Shown here in pieces: positions 21,999 through 33,558 of a DNA stretch of 64,000 bases. Below the pieces are notes generated by a model. That model searched no databases. It saw only the letters and a program-made list of their open reading frames with translations, and was not told the DNA's origin. This DNA is from Helicostylum pulchrum (taxonomy: Eukaryota; Mucoromycota; Mucoromycetes; Mucorales; Mucoraceae): positions 186,001 through 250,000 of the forward strand of contig JAIXMO010000001.1 in the NCBI GenBank assembly GCA_025677825.1. The letters run 5' to 3'. Position 1 is the stretch's first letter; each line of letters begins with the position of its first letter. A program made the position numbers and the translations under genes.

Positions 21999-22626
21999 TT
22001 TTTTTTTTACGCTTAAAAAGAAAAAAAGAAAATAAGAAAGAGAGAACAAAAAAAAAGAAATATTTTCTCACTGTTGTTCCGTTTTTGTATGGTATTGTTT
22101 TTTTTTTACCGTGTGACCCTTTAGAGTTTTTTTTGTTTGTTTGTTTGTTTTGTTTACGGTGAGTGCCACTCTTAATCCGCTCTTATACAAAACGTGATGT
22201 AAACACATGAACAATTACGTATATTTTCCTTTGCGTACAAAAAAAAAGTGTAGATCTTGTCACAGTAACAATAATTAAAGGGTATTGAAACACGAACACA
22301 GATATAAAGAATAAACGATCGATCTTATTTGTACAGTGTAATTTGTTGATTAGCAAAATTTCAAACAAGGTAAATTGCTTAGTTAAGCATTTATATTTTT
22401 GGCTTAGAGGATAGACTAATATAAGCAACACATGTAACAACAACAATAATAAATAGCACTACTACTCACACGCGTACAAAATGTAAATAATTATTATATT
22501 AAAAAAAAGAAGATTAAAAATAGTAGTGAGGTTATAATTGAAATAAGTAGTTAGATAGATAAAGGGTGGAAGAAGGGGTTTAAGTAGGAGTAAAAAAATA
22601 TATAATAAACAGCAAAAAAAAAAAAG
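21999..22626. other. Spacer
   Basis: Upstream flank of the coiled-coil gene, with a TTTG repeat near 22133-22152, and 3' flank of the tetraspan gene. A Phe/Leu-rich 87-codon minus-strand frame is not supported as a gene. Confidence 0.45.
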
Positions 22627-23515
22627 TTATGAAGGACCAATTCTAGTTAAATCAATATCCATTGGTTCAAAATTAAAATGCCAATCCTTTAGTGTCAAAT
22701 TACTATCAGGTTGTTCAGGTAATTGATGCTTATTACGTGCATCTTTTTGATTTAATGTTGTCTCATTTGCTATAGTGTCTGTATCATATTTGGTCTGATC
22801 ATCCGTCACGATGGGATTCGTATTCACACTAATTTGAATCTTGACATTTTCATAAGGAGATAATGAATCGACTGGTCTTATAAATGAAAGCTTGGTTAGT
22901 TCGGCAAATGTGTATAAAGTTGTTAATAACATGATACACCATAATCCAATTGTAACAAACGCTACACATATAAAAAAAAAACGTTAGTATAAACGAAATG
23001 TAAGCTTGTACATGAATATACATGCGAATCTAACTTTACCTACTATAATGGTTGCATTTACTAAATTACAAGCATTTGAACCGGTATCAATTTTGGATTT
23101 ATTATGGCAAATGGATGATACTATTTTAAACGGTCAGATTAGCAATTTAAATATATATATTTTACTTACAATTAAATTTATTGAGTATAATGGATGAAGC
23201 AGTTGTCCATAAAGCAATTACAAGTATAGAGAATACAACTTCAATCGCCAGTAGTTTTTTAGAGAGTTCAATCATACGAGGCTGCAGTAACATGGGAAAC
23301 GAAATACATAGTAATAGGGACACAATAATTAATGAAGCAGATGCCATAATTAATAAAATATAATCTTGTGGGCCGCTCTCTGCAATAACTAATCCTTGTT
23401 GGCTGTCCTTGGATTTGTTCAGTGCTAACGCATTTAAGGCAACTACAGCGATACTATGCCATTGTATTAGAAATAGTAAAGTTATTTGAACAATAACATT
23501 TCTCTTGGCTTGCAT
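22627..23515 (-). CDS. Four-helix membrane protein (MARVEL/tetraspan-like)
   Basis: Three exons (23170-23515, 23040-23120, 22627-22961) encode 253 residues. Four hydrophobic segments are visible: about residues 6-30 (IVQITLLFLIQWHSIAVVAL), 55-78 (LLIMASASLIIVSLLLCISF), 90-112 (LLAIEVVFSILVIALWTTAS) and 140-165 (ATIIVAFVTIGLWCIMLLTT). Between helices 3 and 4 a loop carries two Cys (ICHNKS and NACNLV). The tail of about 90 residues is polar and presumably cytosolic. This topology resembles fungal MARVEL-domain proteins, but no signature proves it. The small middle exon encodes the Cys loop. Confidence 0.8.
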
Positions 23516-23713
23516 TTTTTTTTGAAAGAAGAAGAAGAAGAAAAAAAAAAAGAGAGAAAGAACAAAGAAAAAAAAAAGAGTATTACTTATGCAAAGATAT
23601 CCTCACTGCTATAAAAAGAGGACCCTTGAACGGAGTTTCTTTTTTTATTTTCTTTCTCCCTTTCAAATTCATGCCTGACGTTGTTGTTTTTCTCTCTCTT
23701 TCTCTTTCACTTT

Positions 23714-23748
<35 letters not shown>

Positions 23749-23759
23749 ATATAAAACTT

Positions 23760-26190
23760 ATGAGTGGTACTACTCTTGAACTAATTCACTTTAACGATGT
23801 ATATCACGTCGCACCTAGTAAAGACGAACCTGTGGGTGGCGCGTCTCGTTTTGCAACCAAGGTAAACCAAGTTCGAGCAGAAAGTGAACTCGACCCACTT
23901 GTTTTATTTTCAGGGGATGCTTTTAACCCAAGTCTTGAAGGTACTATAACGCGTGGTTCTCACATGTAAGTCTTTTTTTTTTTTTTTTTTTTCTTTGGAT
24001 AATATAAAACACGGCAATGCTTACATACTATTAGGCCTGCTGTGTTAAACCAGTTGCATATTGCTGCTGCGTGTCTTGGTAATCATGATTTTGATTTCGG
24101 TATGCCTCAGTTGGAGAAACTGATCGGCCAAACCAATTTTCCTTGGTTATTATCAAATGTTTTAAATGGTGAAGATACTGCTCATGAAATAATTCAACGA
24201 TACTTGATTGTGGAACACGTCGGATTACGTATTGGTTTTATCGGGCTTGTAGAAAAGTAAAAAAAAAAAAAAAAAAGGGATTTCGTTGTCGTTTTATCTT
24301 ATTTACTGATATTTTTTTTTATAACTGTAGAGAATGGATTCAAACTATCCCATCGTAAGTTTTTTTATTTTATTATTGTGTAAGTAAAAAAGTGTTACAA
24401 GCCAAACTTATTTTATTTTATTTATAGCTTTCCTCCTGAGTTGACTTATTACGATTTTATTCAAGTAGCGAAAGACCTTTCACATCGGTTAAAGGATCCC
24501 GAGGGTCCTCATCATGTAGATTTAGTGATTGCTTTAACTCATATGCGCGTACCAAACGATATCAAGTTGGCTAGATCTTGTAGAGGAGAAGTTGACCTTG
24601 TTTTGGGAGGGTAAGCTTATAATTGCAATGTACACACACACACGCACACACACATCAAACTCTAATTATTTTACGTTTTAAGACATGATCATTTTTATTT
24701 TGTTTCGAATGCCGTTCAAATTGTCGGTGATGCATGGTCCCGCGAAAAAAATTTGGATGATGTAGGATACGATCCTGAACAACACGCAGACGACAATGAT
24801 GAGGGCGATGACCAGTACCCTGTTCTTGTCGTAAAGAGTGGAACCGATTTTAGAGAGTTTTCTTACTTGAAGCTTGAAATTGATAATGATACCTTTGGTA
24901 AAAAATATATCAAATCATTGTCAGGTACTTAAAAGCAAACAATTTCTTTCTCAAAAAAAAAAAAAAAAAAAAAGTATTTTTAACACCCTTTTTTGTTGCT
25001 TTTTAGCTGAACGCACGTTGGTGGATTCATCAATTGAGCCAGATGAAGAAACAGAAGAGTTGGTAAAGAACGTAGCGAAACTCGTATCGGCAAAGACGCA
25101 ACTGGCTATAGGATACACGACGATTCCTTTGGACGGTAGAAGTATGGCTGTACGAACCGAAGAGACCAACTTTGGAAACCTCACTGCCGATTTAATGATG
25201 ATGTACTACAAGAGTATTGAAACTCCTGCCGAGATTGGATTTTGTGTAGGCGGTACTATTCGTAATGATAGCATCATCGAGGCGGGCGAAATTACGTTGG
25301 GAGACATCATGACAGCTTTTCCCTTTCTGGATCCTATAGTTGTGATACGCGTAACAGGACAGCAACTGTGGGACGCTTTAGAGAACAGTGTATCCGAGTA
25401 TCCTAAACAAGAGGGTAGGTTTCCTCAGCTATCTGGTATACGTCTTGAATGGAACCCTGATGGCCCTCCAGGCAACCGTGTGCGAAAAGTGTATACAGTG
25501 AAATCAACCGATGTTCGCGTAGGTTTGAAAACCAGTAAACTTAAAAAGCGTCGTTCATTAGCTTTACCTAATAGCATGCACCGAAAAGAAAGGTACGACC
25601 CCGAGAATATGAACGAACTTGATTTGGAGCGAGAGTACGTTGTAGCCACGCGAAATTATATAATTGGTGGGTATGATGGGTATACTGCGTTTAAAGTGCC
25701 TGAAGATAAAATTGTGGTGGATGAAGAAATGGGCGTGCTGGTGTCAACCTTGTACAGAAAGTTCTTTTTGGGGCTAAAGTATATTAATGCGTTTCGTGAG
25801 TATCAGGCGAAAAACGCGCTCCAGGAGGATAGGATTAAAAAGCTGGTAGAGTCTGCGGCGTCTCATTGGCGTAATGTAGCGATGCAGTTCAAACGACACA
25901 ACCACCCTGATGATGGAAGAAGCTGTGAGTGTCTTACCGATGATCAAGACGGCGCGTCGTTTTTGAAAAGCGATATTTCGGTACGTGCGGATTTTCATAG
26001 CAGTCGTCAAGGTATTCAGGAAGCGTTTATTGATGCGAGTAGAGGGCATCCCGGGTGTATCGATCCTGAGGAAATAGAGGATGTACAGGGCCAGAGTAAA
26101 TATAATAAGGAAAGTGATATTTCTTGGGTCAAGCGTTGGGCTAGTATTAGTCCTACAGTAGAAGGTCGTATTGTACGTGTAGATTATTAA
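23760..26190 (+). CDS. 5'-nucleotidase/UshA-type metallophosphoesterase
   Basis: Six exons (23760-23965, 24035-24256, 24331-24354, 24428-24610, 24683-24924, 25007-26190) encode 686 residues. The N-terminal calcineurin-like phosphoesterase domain shows the metal ligands in order: LIHFNDVYH (D-x-H-like), FSGDAFNP, LGNHDFDFG, ALTHM and GGHDHF. The 5'-nucleotidase C-terminal domain follows from about residue 320, with ETNFGNLTADLMMM and the substrate loop VGGTIRNDSI. There is no signal peptide, so this is probably a cytosolic phosphoesterase rather than a secreted ecto-enzyme; the substrate is not predictable. Intron 2-3 boundaries isolate a 24-nt exon (EWIQTIP). The long T-run precedes the ATG at 23760 directly. 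The C-terminal ~150 residues are fungal-specific. Confidence 0.92.
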
Positions 26191-26551
26191 AATAAATTAA
26201 GCTTTTTTTCTGTTCTTTATCGCTTTTGCTTATTTTAAACGGCTGTTAATCCTCCCTTGTAATTTTTTTATGCAGTGGATAAAATAGATAGATTGGTATT
26301 TGAAGTTATCTTGATACTAGATGCTGAAGTTTATCAGATTCTTTTTATGAAAAAAGTAATAATTTAAACTTTTTTTTCTGTAACTGAAAAGTAAATATTT
26401 TTCTTTTTTTAGGCGGGATTTCAATGAGAAACAGAAGAAAGAAAAAAAAAAAAGTTTAATTAATTGGGGGAATCTTATCTTTAACCCATCTATTCTTCTT
26501 CTTTCTCTTTAACATTTTTTTTTTTTATATAAAAAAAACACACGGAAAATA
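26191..26551. other. Spacer between two phosphatase genes
   Basis: AT-rich, with a CTTCTTCTTT-rich leader before the next start. No feature is seen. Confidence 0.45.
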
Positions 26552-27630
26552 ATGTCACCTTCAGCAACTAAAGCAGAGCCTAGTTATGGTCATATCAAGA
26601 TGGTCGCTTCTGATCTTGATGGCACTCTTACAGTGCACGGTATCAACGGGTATAAAGAAACTTATTTGTTTTATTTTGTTTTGTTTTGCAGACGGACTAA
26701 AAAATATTGAATGCTTTTATTAGATATACCGGTACTATCAGTGAGCGTACAGTTAAATCTCTTCAAGCTTTAGAAGATAAGGGCATCACAATTATTATGG
26801 CTTCAGGTCGTCCTCCTCGTTCTATTATCCCCCTTGTCAATCAAGCCAAGTTAAAGCACCCTCTCGTTGTTAGTTGTAACGGCGGTATTGTCCTTGATTA
26901 TCATACCCAATCAGTTATCCGCAAATACTCTCTCCCTTCTTCCGCCGTACGTGAGCTTATTAAAGAAGTCAAAGCTCATTTCGGTCCTGACGATATCTTA
27001 ATTGGTGGAGAAAGTGGTAAGAATTTCCGCTGTGAAGAAGCGTATGCTCAAAAACGCTTTGACTGGGTTGGTAAGATCTATAACCGTGTGGACGATTTGG
27101 ATCAGTTGGCAAACGAGACGGATACCATTGAGAAATTGATGTTGTTGCATCGTGTTTGGCCCGCAGGTGTCTTGTATGACTACCTTGAAAAAAACGTATT
27201 GACCGATCCCAAGTGGAAGGATTTGATTCATTATACCTTTTCTAGCCCGAATTTTGTAGAGGTCTCGGCTCCCGGTGTATGTAAGGCTACAGCTATCAAG
27301 GATCTTTGTGATGCTCATAATATTAAGCCTAGTGAGGTCATTGCCTTTGGTGATATGCCTAATGATATGGAAATGCTCGAATTTGCTGGTAAAGAATCGA
27401 GATTTTTGCAGATTAAAATTTGAGATAAGCTAATTTTTTTTGTGTTATAATAGGTATCGGTGTAGCTATGGGTAATGCTCATCAAAAGGTTAAGGACATT
27501 GCTGGTATGTAGTTTAATTACATGTATAGCTACTATAGAAACTAATGCGTACGACATAGATATCATTACTTTGCCTAATTTTGAAGATGGTGTTGCCGTT
27601 GTTTTGGAACAAGTTGAAAAGCAAATCTAA
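26552..27630 (+). CDS. Cof-type HAD-superfamily phosphatase
   Basis: Four exons (26552-26649, 26724-27388, 27454-27504, 27539-27630) encode 301 residues. HAD motif I is VASDLDGTLT with both catalytic Asp residues. Motif II is MASGRP. The conserved lysine region lies near KATAIKDLC, and motif IV is FGDMPNDMEML. The C2-type cap sits between motifs II and III, placing it in the Cof/YbjI-like subfamily that dephosphorylates sugar phosphates and similar small molecules. Intron 1 was placed GG|GTATAAAG to TTATTAG|A, restoring VHGINGYTGTISERTV; the nearer acceptor breaks the frame. The C-terminus ends FEDGVAVVLEQVEKQI, typical for the family. Substrate unknown. Confidence 0.93.
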
Positions 27631-27821
27631 GAATTATATTATTTAGACATTAATTATATACAAATATATCTATAGAGAGAGAGAGAGATTTCATTTCATT
27701 TCAATAATAAACCTATACTTTTTTTATTTATTCATTTAAGACCTGTCGGTTTGTTGCGTTAAATAAACTTAGATAATAGAAGACTAGTATTATTTCATTT
27801 CGTATAATACTATACTTACGT
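27631..27821. other. Short spacer
   Basis: 3' flank of the HAD gene with a GA microsatellite near 27675-27688. No gene is seen. Confidence 0.4.
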
Positions 27822-28176
27822 TTATACTGCGCAAATGGTAATCATTCTTGTCATGGTACTGTCAGGTGTTTCAATACGACGACTCTCATCAAAGTTGATA
27901 CGCAAACCTTTTTTTTACAGAAATTATCATTAAAACCCCCCTTCAGGGTGTTTTGAATAAGGAAAAAAGAGAGAGAAAAAAATCCGGTCCGCACGTTAGA
28001 CGGTACTTCAATTGATACGTTTTGGGGAAAAGAATCTCATATATTATACATCCAAACGACCAGAACCATAGATCTTCCTCTTTTTTTGCTCGAACTTTTT
28101 CCAAATGGTAATAATCAACTGCTAACACGATACACAGCTTTTTTTTTACAAACGAAAAAAAGATATCATGTTTCAA
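27822..28176 (-). pseudogene. Protein-kinase-like relic, antisense to the uL4 leader
   Basis: On the minus strand the segment EEDLWFWSFGCIIYEILFPK resembles kinase subdomain IX (DxWSFGCxxYE), with two extra residues. Further along the strand, after an AAAG acceptor, a second piece reads LRINFDESRRIETPDSTMTR followed by MITICAV and a stop, like a kinase C-terminal lobe end. Nothing resembling the N-lobe, the catalytic loop or the activation segment fits in the ~350 nt available before uL4. It is therefore a truncated relic unless its 5' part is hidden. Similarity is judged by eye. Confidence 0.4.
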
Positions 28177-29481
28177 TGGATGGATGGCATTATAGAAACG
28201 AATAATAGATTACAAAAAAAAAAAAGAAAAAAAATCGGTCAAAATACACAAAAAAAAACATGATATTTTTTTTGTTTGTTACAAAGCTGTTGTATACATC
28301 TAGACCATTAGATCCAGATCAATTCTAATATTTTAAAATTAAACTTGTAGTCCGCTGCCAGACCTGTTCTCAACGTCTATACCGAATGTGGTAAGACCGT
28401 CGCCGCTACCGTCCCTCTTCCCGCTGTCTTCAAGGCCCCCATTCGTCCCGATATTGTCGGATTCGTTCACACCAACATGGCCAAGAACAAGCGTCAAGCT
28501 TATTCCGTTGCTGACAATGCTGGTGAGCAAACCTCTGCTGAATCTTGGGGTACCGGTCGTGCTGTTGCTCGTATTCCTCGTGTTAACGGTTCCGGTACTC
28601 ACCGTGCTGGTCAAGCTGCTTTCGGTAACATGTGTCGTGGTGGTCGTATGTTCGCTCCTACCAAGACCTGGAGAAAGTGGCACGTTAAGACCAACCTTAA
28701 CCAAAAGCGTTTCGCTACTGCTTCTGCTTTAGCTGCTTCTGCTCTCCCCTCTTTGGTTATGGCTCGTGGTCATCGTGTTGAGAAGATTGAGGAAGTTCCT
28801 CTTGTTGTTGCTGACTCCGTTGAGAAGTTGACCAAGACCAAGGAAGCCGTTGCTCTCCTCAAGTCTTTGAACGCTTACTCTGATGTTGTCAAGGTCTCCA
28901 ACTCTCGTAAGCTCCGTGCCGGTCAAGGTAAGCTCCGTAACCGTCGTCACAGACAACGTCGTGGTCCTCTTGTCATCTATAACGAAGATAACGGTCTCGT
29001 CAAGGCTTTCCGTAACTTGCCCGGTCTTGAACTCGTCAACGTTCGTCGTCTTAACCTCCTCCAACTCGCTCCCGGTGGACATTTAGGTCGTTTCATCATC
29101 TGGACTCAATCTGCTATTGCTCTCCTCGATGAACTCTACGGTACCTACGAAGCCCCTGCTACCTTGAAGAAGGACTACGTCTTGCCCGCTCACATCATGA
29201 CCAACCCCGATGTTGCTCGTCTTATCAACTCTGACGAAATCCAATCCGTTGTTCGTCCCGCTGGTAACAAGCACCACAAGCGTCCCTTCACTCAAAAGAA
29301 GAACCCTCTCAAGAACCAAGGTGTCATGAACCGTCTTAACCCTTATGCTCAAGTTCTCCGTCGTGCTGAGCTCGTCAAGTCCGAGAAGGCTGCTGCCGGT
29401 AAGGTTACCAAGGTCCAAAAGAAGCGTGGTGCCTCCACCGCTGCTTCCAAGAAGTTCTTGGAAACTCTCCACTCTGCTTAA
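28104..29481 (+). CDS. RPL4: Ribosomal protein uL4 (L4)
   Basis: Large-subunit protein lining the exit tunnel. The main exon 28351-29481 encodes [20 protein letters not shown] onward, including the tunnel-loop region [40 protein letters not shown] and the C-terminal basic extension. The exon opens directly after TTGTAG in frame with Ser, so the initiator must come from upstream. The best candidate is ATG|GTAATA at 28104-28106, which would make exon 1 a lone start codon followed by a 244-nt intron, giving 377 residues. A second ATG|GTAATC at 27835 is possible. Neighbouring genes show the same start-codon-only design, which supports the choice. Codon use is strongly biased (CGT, GTC, CTC, AAG), as expected for high expression, and unlike the surrounding genes. 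Confidence 0.95.
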
Positions 29482-29900
29482 ATTCTCTCTTTCTCTAAGA
29501 ATTAATTCGAGTCTTTCTGAAAAAAAATTGTTATTTTACAATTAAAATTAATTGAAATATATGTATCTTTTTGTTTTGTATTTTTATTTTTATTTTCTGT
29601 TTTGGTATGGTAGTTTTATGGTGGGTTGGGATTAATTGGAAGTGTTAAACTAAACTGGGGGTTTTTTTTAAAAAGTAAAAGAGGTGTACGGTTCAATTAG
29701 AAAAAAAATTATACAGGTACGCATTACTTACGGATGTACGTAGATATTTTGATCTAGCAGCAACCAAGTAAGAATTACCACGTTCGTTAAATTAGCAGCA
29801 AATTTCATAGTCACTTTTGGTCCCCACCCTCAAGCACAACGTGCTTGAATTGAATCTGTGTCGCGTTTTATTATTTTTCAATTTATTAATATTTTAAACC
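29482..29900. other. Spacer between uL4 and DPM2
   Basis: Contains a perfect inverted repeat CAAGCAC-AAC-GTGCTTG at 29831-29847, about 55 bp upstream of the DPM2 start codon, a possible regulator site. No gene is seen. Confidence 0.45.
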
Positions 29901-30288
29901 ATGGTAAAGAAAATAAATAAATGAAGGGCGACATGGCGTTCAATAGTGCCTACTAACTTTCTTATGGTTACAACAGGGATCATCAGACAAAATCTTTGGA
30001 GCTACTTGTGTCTCAGCAGCAGCAGTTATCTTTACCTACTTTTCCATTTGGACCTTCATCGTCGTAAGTAAAAAAAAAAAAAAAGCATAACACATGACAA
30101 GATATATACTTATATTTTTTTATTATCAGCCATTCTTGGATGAAGCTAGCCCTGTTCAAAACTATTTCCTTCCTTACCAATACGCTATTTATTTACCTGC
30201 TGCTGTCTTAGTCGCTGCTCTTTCGCTTGTTGCTGCCTTCGTAGCCAAAACATCATCCAAGGGCAAGGATAAACAAAAGGCCAAATAA
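29901..30288 (+). CDS. DPM2: DPM2-like subunit of dolichol-phosphate mannose synthase
   Basis: Three exons (29901-29903, 29977-30063, 30130-30288) encode 82 residues. DPM2 is a small ER protein that stabilises the DPM1/DPM3 complex making Dol-P-Man for glycosylation and GPI anchors. Two helices are visible (TCVSAAAVIFTYFSIWTFIV and YAIYLPAAVLVAALSLVAAF), joined by PFLDEASPVQNYFLPYQYAI, the family's conserved loop (PF[IL]D..., YFLP..YA). The tail is Lys-rich (SSKGKDKQKAK). Exon 1 is only the ATG, spliced ATG|GTAAAG to CAACAG|GGA. Length matches the family's 80-90 residues. Confidence 0.9.
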
Positions 30289-31403
30289 AAAGCATACAAA
30301 ACAATAATAAACGACATAGCAATCATAATTTAAATTACAATTTTAATGAAAAAGTTCGCCATAACTACTGTAGTTATTTTAGTAGGTTCAAATAGATATA
30401 AGACCGCGTACTTGTATACTTGTTCATTTTACGCGAATTATATTAATAGAGGCGATTTTTAAAGGTAAAAGGTTATACAGCACGAAAAAATTGTACGATC
30501 GTCCTGTCAAGCTACCACACTTCGATGTTTCTGATGACAGGATTATAAATAGTTGCTAGACAAATGTTAATTAATGTAGTTACCATAATAATACGACTAC
30601 AATTAAAACAGTTGCAAATGCATGATTTTTTAATAATAGAAAAAATAAATGCAGTTGGTAGAAACTAAAATTTTATTGCTATAATTGATTGCGAACAAAA
30701 ATAGCAATATGATAGAATTGGAGAGAAAAATGATATATCAGGACAAATAACGGAGACAGTAAAGTCGATATGGGCGAGTATAAAACATCAAACGGTATAA
30801 ATGTTTGGATTACAGCGAGATATATTAAGGAGGAACAAAAAGTGGCAGGTTTTGCCTCTTGACAAGGAGTAATAAGTAAATCTTTGAATAAGCCCCAGTA
30901 TACGTACTTTTTTTCGGTGCTGTGCGAAAAAAAAAGAGAAGTTATATAATAGGAATGTCCTCGTGGCTTTTGATTAAAGAGGCTGAGCTTTTTTTCGCAA
31001 AGTACCCAGTTGAACCAATACTCGAAGCGTGTACAAGATTTTACTATTAAAGTAAGTGTACCATGACGTTTTTCATTGCATCATGTCTTTTATACTCAAC
31101 ATTATGTACTACCTGAAAAAAAGAAAGGCCATTGTAAACACTATAGTATCTTTTTTGTCGCAATCATGTCTAACTGCAATTAATGATTCGATGGCGGAGA
31201 GTCAAAGCAGCAGATTGGAAGCGAGGCATAAATATAAGGTTTTTTGTTTTTTCGTTTTTAGGCGTCAGTTGATATAATGAAGGGTAATAATGATCATTTA
31301 CGGTAGTAGAATGTTGTATGAAAAGGGTAAGGGTAATATATAATTTATTTAACATGAAATATAATAAACAAAATTGGGGTACTTTTTTTTTCTTTTTTCG
31401 TTT
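30289..31403. other. Gene-poor spacer
   Basis: About 1.1 kb downstream of DPM2 and of the convergent NCS-1 gene. It contains an inverted repeat CCTGTCA/TGACAGG at 30503-30541 around a 25-nt loop. No ORF with protein-like composition or tRNA is seen. Confidence 0.4.
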
Positions 31404-32309
31404 TTAAACCATTCCGTCGTATAAATTTAAAGCTTGCAAGATTGTTGGGTCCTTTTTAGATCCCTCTTTAAATTCCTCCATTGACAACCTATCGTCTTTA
31501 TCCTATATATATATAAAAAGAGATTTAAAAGGTTGTAAACAAAAATAGGATTAATTCAGCTTACATTATCCATTAAATCGAAAATTTTGTTGACACGTTT
31601 TTCGGGAGTATCTTCATCTGGTGGTAATTTGACCATACTGCCTACCATTTTATAGATCGCATCGACTATATGCAACATTTCGTCACGAGTAATATATCCA
31701 TCATTATCGATATCATACAACTAATTGAAATTATTAATACACGCAAAGAAATTATAGTCGATTGTATAGCTTACTTGAAAGGCCCCTATTATAAAATATA
31801 AATGATTAATATATTTGTATATATAAAAAGGAGGGGCAAAAAAAAAGACTTACAGTATAATTTCTCGTCCACTCTTCCTCTACTTGTAATAGACAGTGCG
31901 CAAATGAATTCTTTAAAGTCAATCATACCATTCTTATCACCATCAAACACGTTGAATACATAGTCTGCAAATTTTGAAGGATCGCCAAACGGAAAGAATT
32001 GTTTGTATATCTTTTGAAATTCAGTTTTATCCAATTGTCCAGAAGGGCAGTCTTTTAAAAATCCTTTATACCTAATTTTTTATATATAAAAAAAAGAAAC
32101 AATCGATAAATAGCTAGTTCCGGTTCTTTCAAAAAGGGTTTAAGCCTTTTTACCATTGTTGTAATTCTTTCTTTTCGACTATACGAAACAAAAAAAAGAT
32201 GAGATTACTTTTAAGCTTTTAACCGTAACAATAATAAATACTTACAGTAAGTGCGCTTTTGAAGGTCAGTCAGTTGTTCGGGACTAAGTTTACTTTGTGC
32301 TTTACCCAT
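31404..32309 (-). CDS. NCS1: Neuronal calcium sensor 1 / frequenin
   Basis: Six exons (32246-32309, 32154-32178, 31854-32071, 31775-31785, 31565-31720, 31404-31502) encode 190 residues, exactly the family length. The N-myristoylation signal [10 protein letters not shown] is present. EF-hand loops are [12 protein letters not shown] (EF2), [12 protein letters not shown] (EF3) and the last around [12 protein letters not shown]; the first is degenerate with CPSG, as in all NCS-1 proteins. [18 protein letters not shown] and LSITSRG are family blocks. It acts as a membrane-associated calcium switch, in yeast an activator of the phosphatidylinositol 4-kinase Pik1. Two micro-exons are required: 25 nt, and 11 nt coding W-A-F-Q at the EF2-EF3 linker. 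Without the latter the highly conserved linker would be lost. Confidence 0.95.
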
Positions 32310-32458
32310 TTGTTGTTAATCTATGAAAAAATAAATAGAAGAAAAGAAATAATGATAAAAAAAAAAGTACAAGAATATCTCGGAAAAACGAATTTTTTTA
32401 TTATGTACGTCACGACTGATCCATAAAAGGTAATTAACTAAAAAGGGAGGTTTTTTTT

Positions 32459-33365
32459 TTACAAAATCAAGCATTTATTCTTTTTCTCTTTCTTTGGTTT
32501 TACACCTTTAGGGCCAGCACGTAAACCTTCTCTTTGAGCTCTGATCGCTTTAACTACTTGATAAAATGAGCGCTCTACATTAACACAAGTTTTAGCGGAG
32601 GTTTCAATGAATTCACAAGCTAATCTTTTGGCAGTTGCATAGCCTTCTTCTCGTGTTACTTCACGTTCTGTTACTCTATCGCATTTATTTCCAACTAGCA
32701 TTAGCGGGACATTATCGATATCTTTTACTCTAAATATTTGATCACGGAAACGTTCGATTCGGTCATACGTTGAACGAGATGTAATGGAATATACTAATAA
32801 AAATCCTTCGCCATCTCTATTCTTTATCTCGTTAGTCATACCAAAAATATCTTTTTACTGGACTCTTTATTACCTAATCCATTGATCTCGTAATGCAGTA
32901 TACTCCTCTTGTCCTGCTGTATCCAATACTTCCAAAATGCAGGGTTGATCATCAATTACCACCTGCTTACGATACGAGTCTTCAATAGTAGGATCATATG
33001 TCTATGTGTGCTTGTGTGAGAATTCGTCTAGAAAAATTAAATAGTCTCTTTTTTTTATATAACTTTTTATTACCTCTAAGTGTAAAGAAAAATATACATT
33101 AATTTTATTTTTATTTTTACATGAGTATACAAGTATACACTACTTACCAACAAAGTGGTTCAAACAAAGCTATAAAACATGTTAATAAATGTAAAAGAAA
33201 TATATAAAAAAAAAGTTACTTTACCTGAATTGTAAGCGCAGTCTATCGTATATGTATACAATCACAATTTAACATTACAGTTTCAAATGCTTTATTTTAT
33301 ATTTTTATTTTTTATACCTTGCCAACACCACCGTCGCCGAGAACAACTAGTTTATATAACATCAT
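32459..33365 (-). CDS. Ras-family small GTPase (Mucor Ras3-like)
   Basis: Model exons (33318-33365, 33225-33242, 33148-33169, 33074-33075, 32874-33001, 32459-32816) encode 191 residues. G1 is GDGGVGKT, switch [11 protein letters not shown]3 DTAGQEE, G4 NKCD, G5 ETSAK. The tail is Lys-rich and ends CLIL, a CAAX box predicted to be geranylgeranylated. The GDGG in place of GAGG and the CLIL end recall the divergent third Ras of Mucor rather than classical Ras1. Between exons 3 and 5 the sequence requires a 2-nt exon (AG at 33074-33075) flanked by CACTTAG and GTAATA and by two 72-nt introns. It completes the codon for the conserved Glu of FVETYDPTIE. The double ATG gives MM; either could initiate. 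Confidence 0.92.
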
Positions 33366-33558
33366 TTTTGGCTAACTTTTTATTATTATTTAAAATAGAT
33401 TAGTCTCTTTAAACTCTTTTTCAGATAATTAATAACATACAATAATTATTGGGTTTGAAGAAGAGAAGAAAAAGGAAAAAAAAAAAGGGAAAAAAACAAA
33501 ATAAAAAGGGAACAACAAAGGCGGACTTTCTTAACCTGCCTTTTTTTTTGTTTCGTAA

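Noticed and set aside
28339..29472. Long minus-strand frames opposite uL4 (and at 59163-59969 opposite eS1)
   Set aside because: Highly biased codon use in ribosomal-protein genes leaves the complement open; sequences are Thr/Leu/Gly low-complexity artefacts.
30503..30541. Hairpin CCTGTCA/TGACAGG with CTGATGA, a possible C/D snoRNA
   Set aside because: The C box has C instead of A/G at position one, no D box CTGA is found at suitable distance, and there is no terminal stem.
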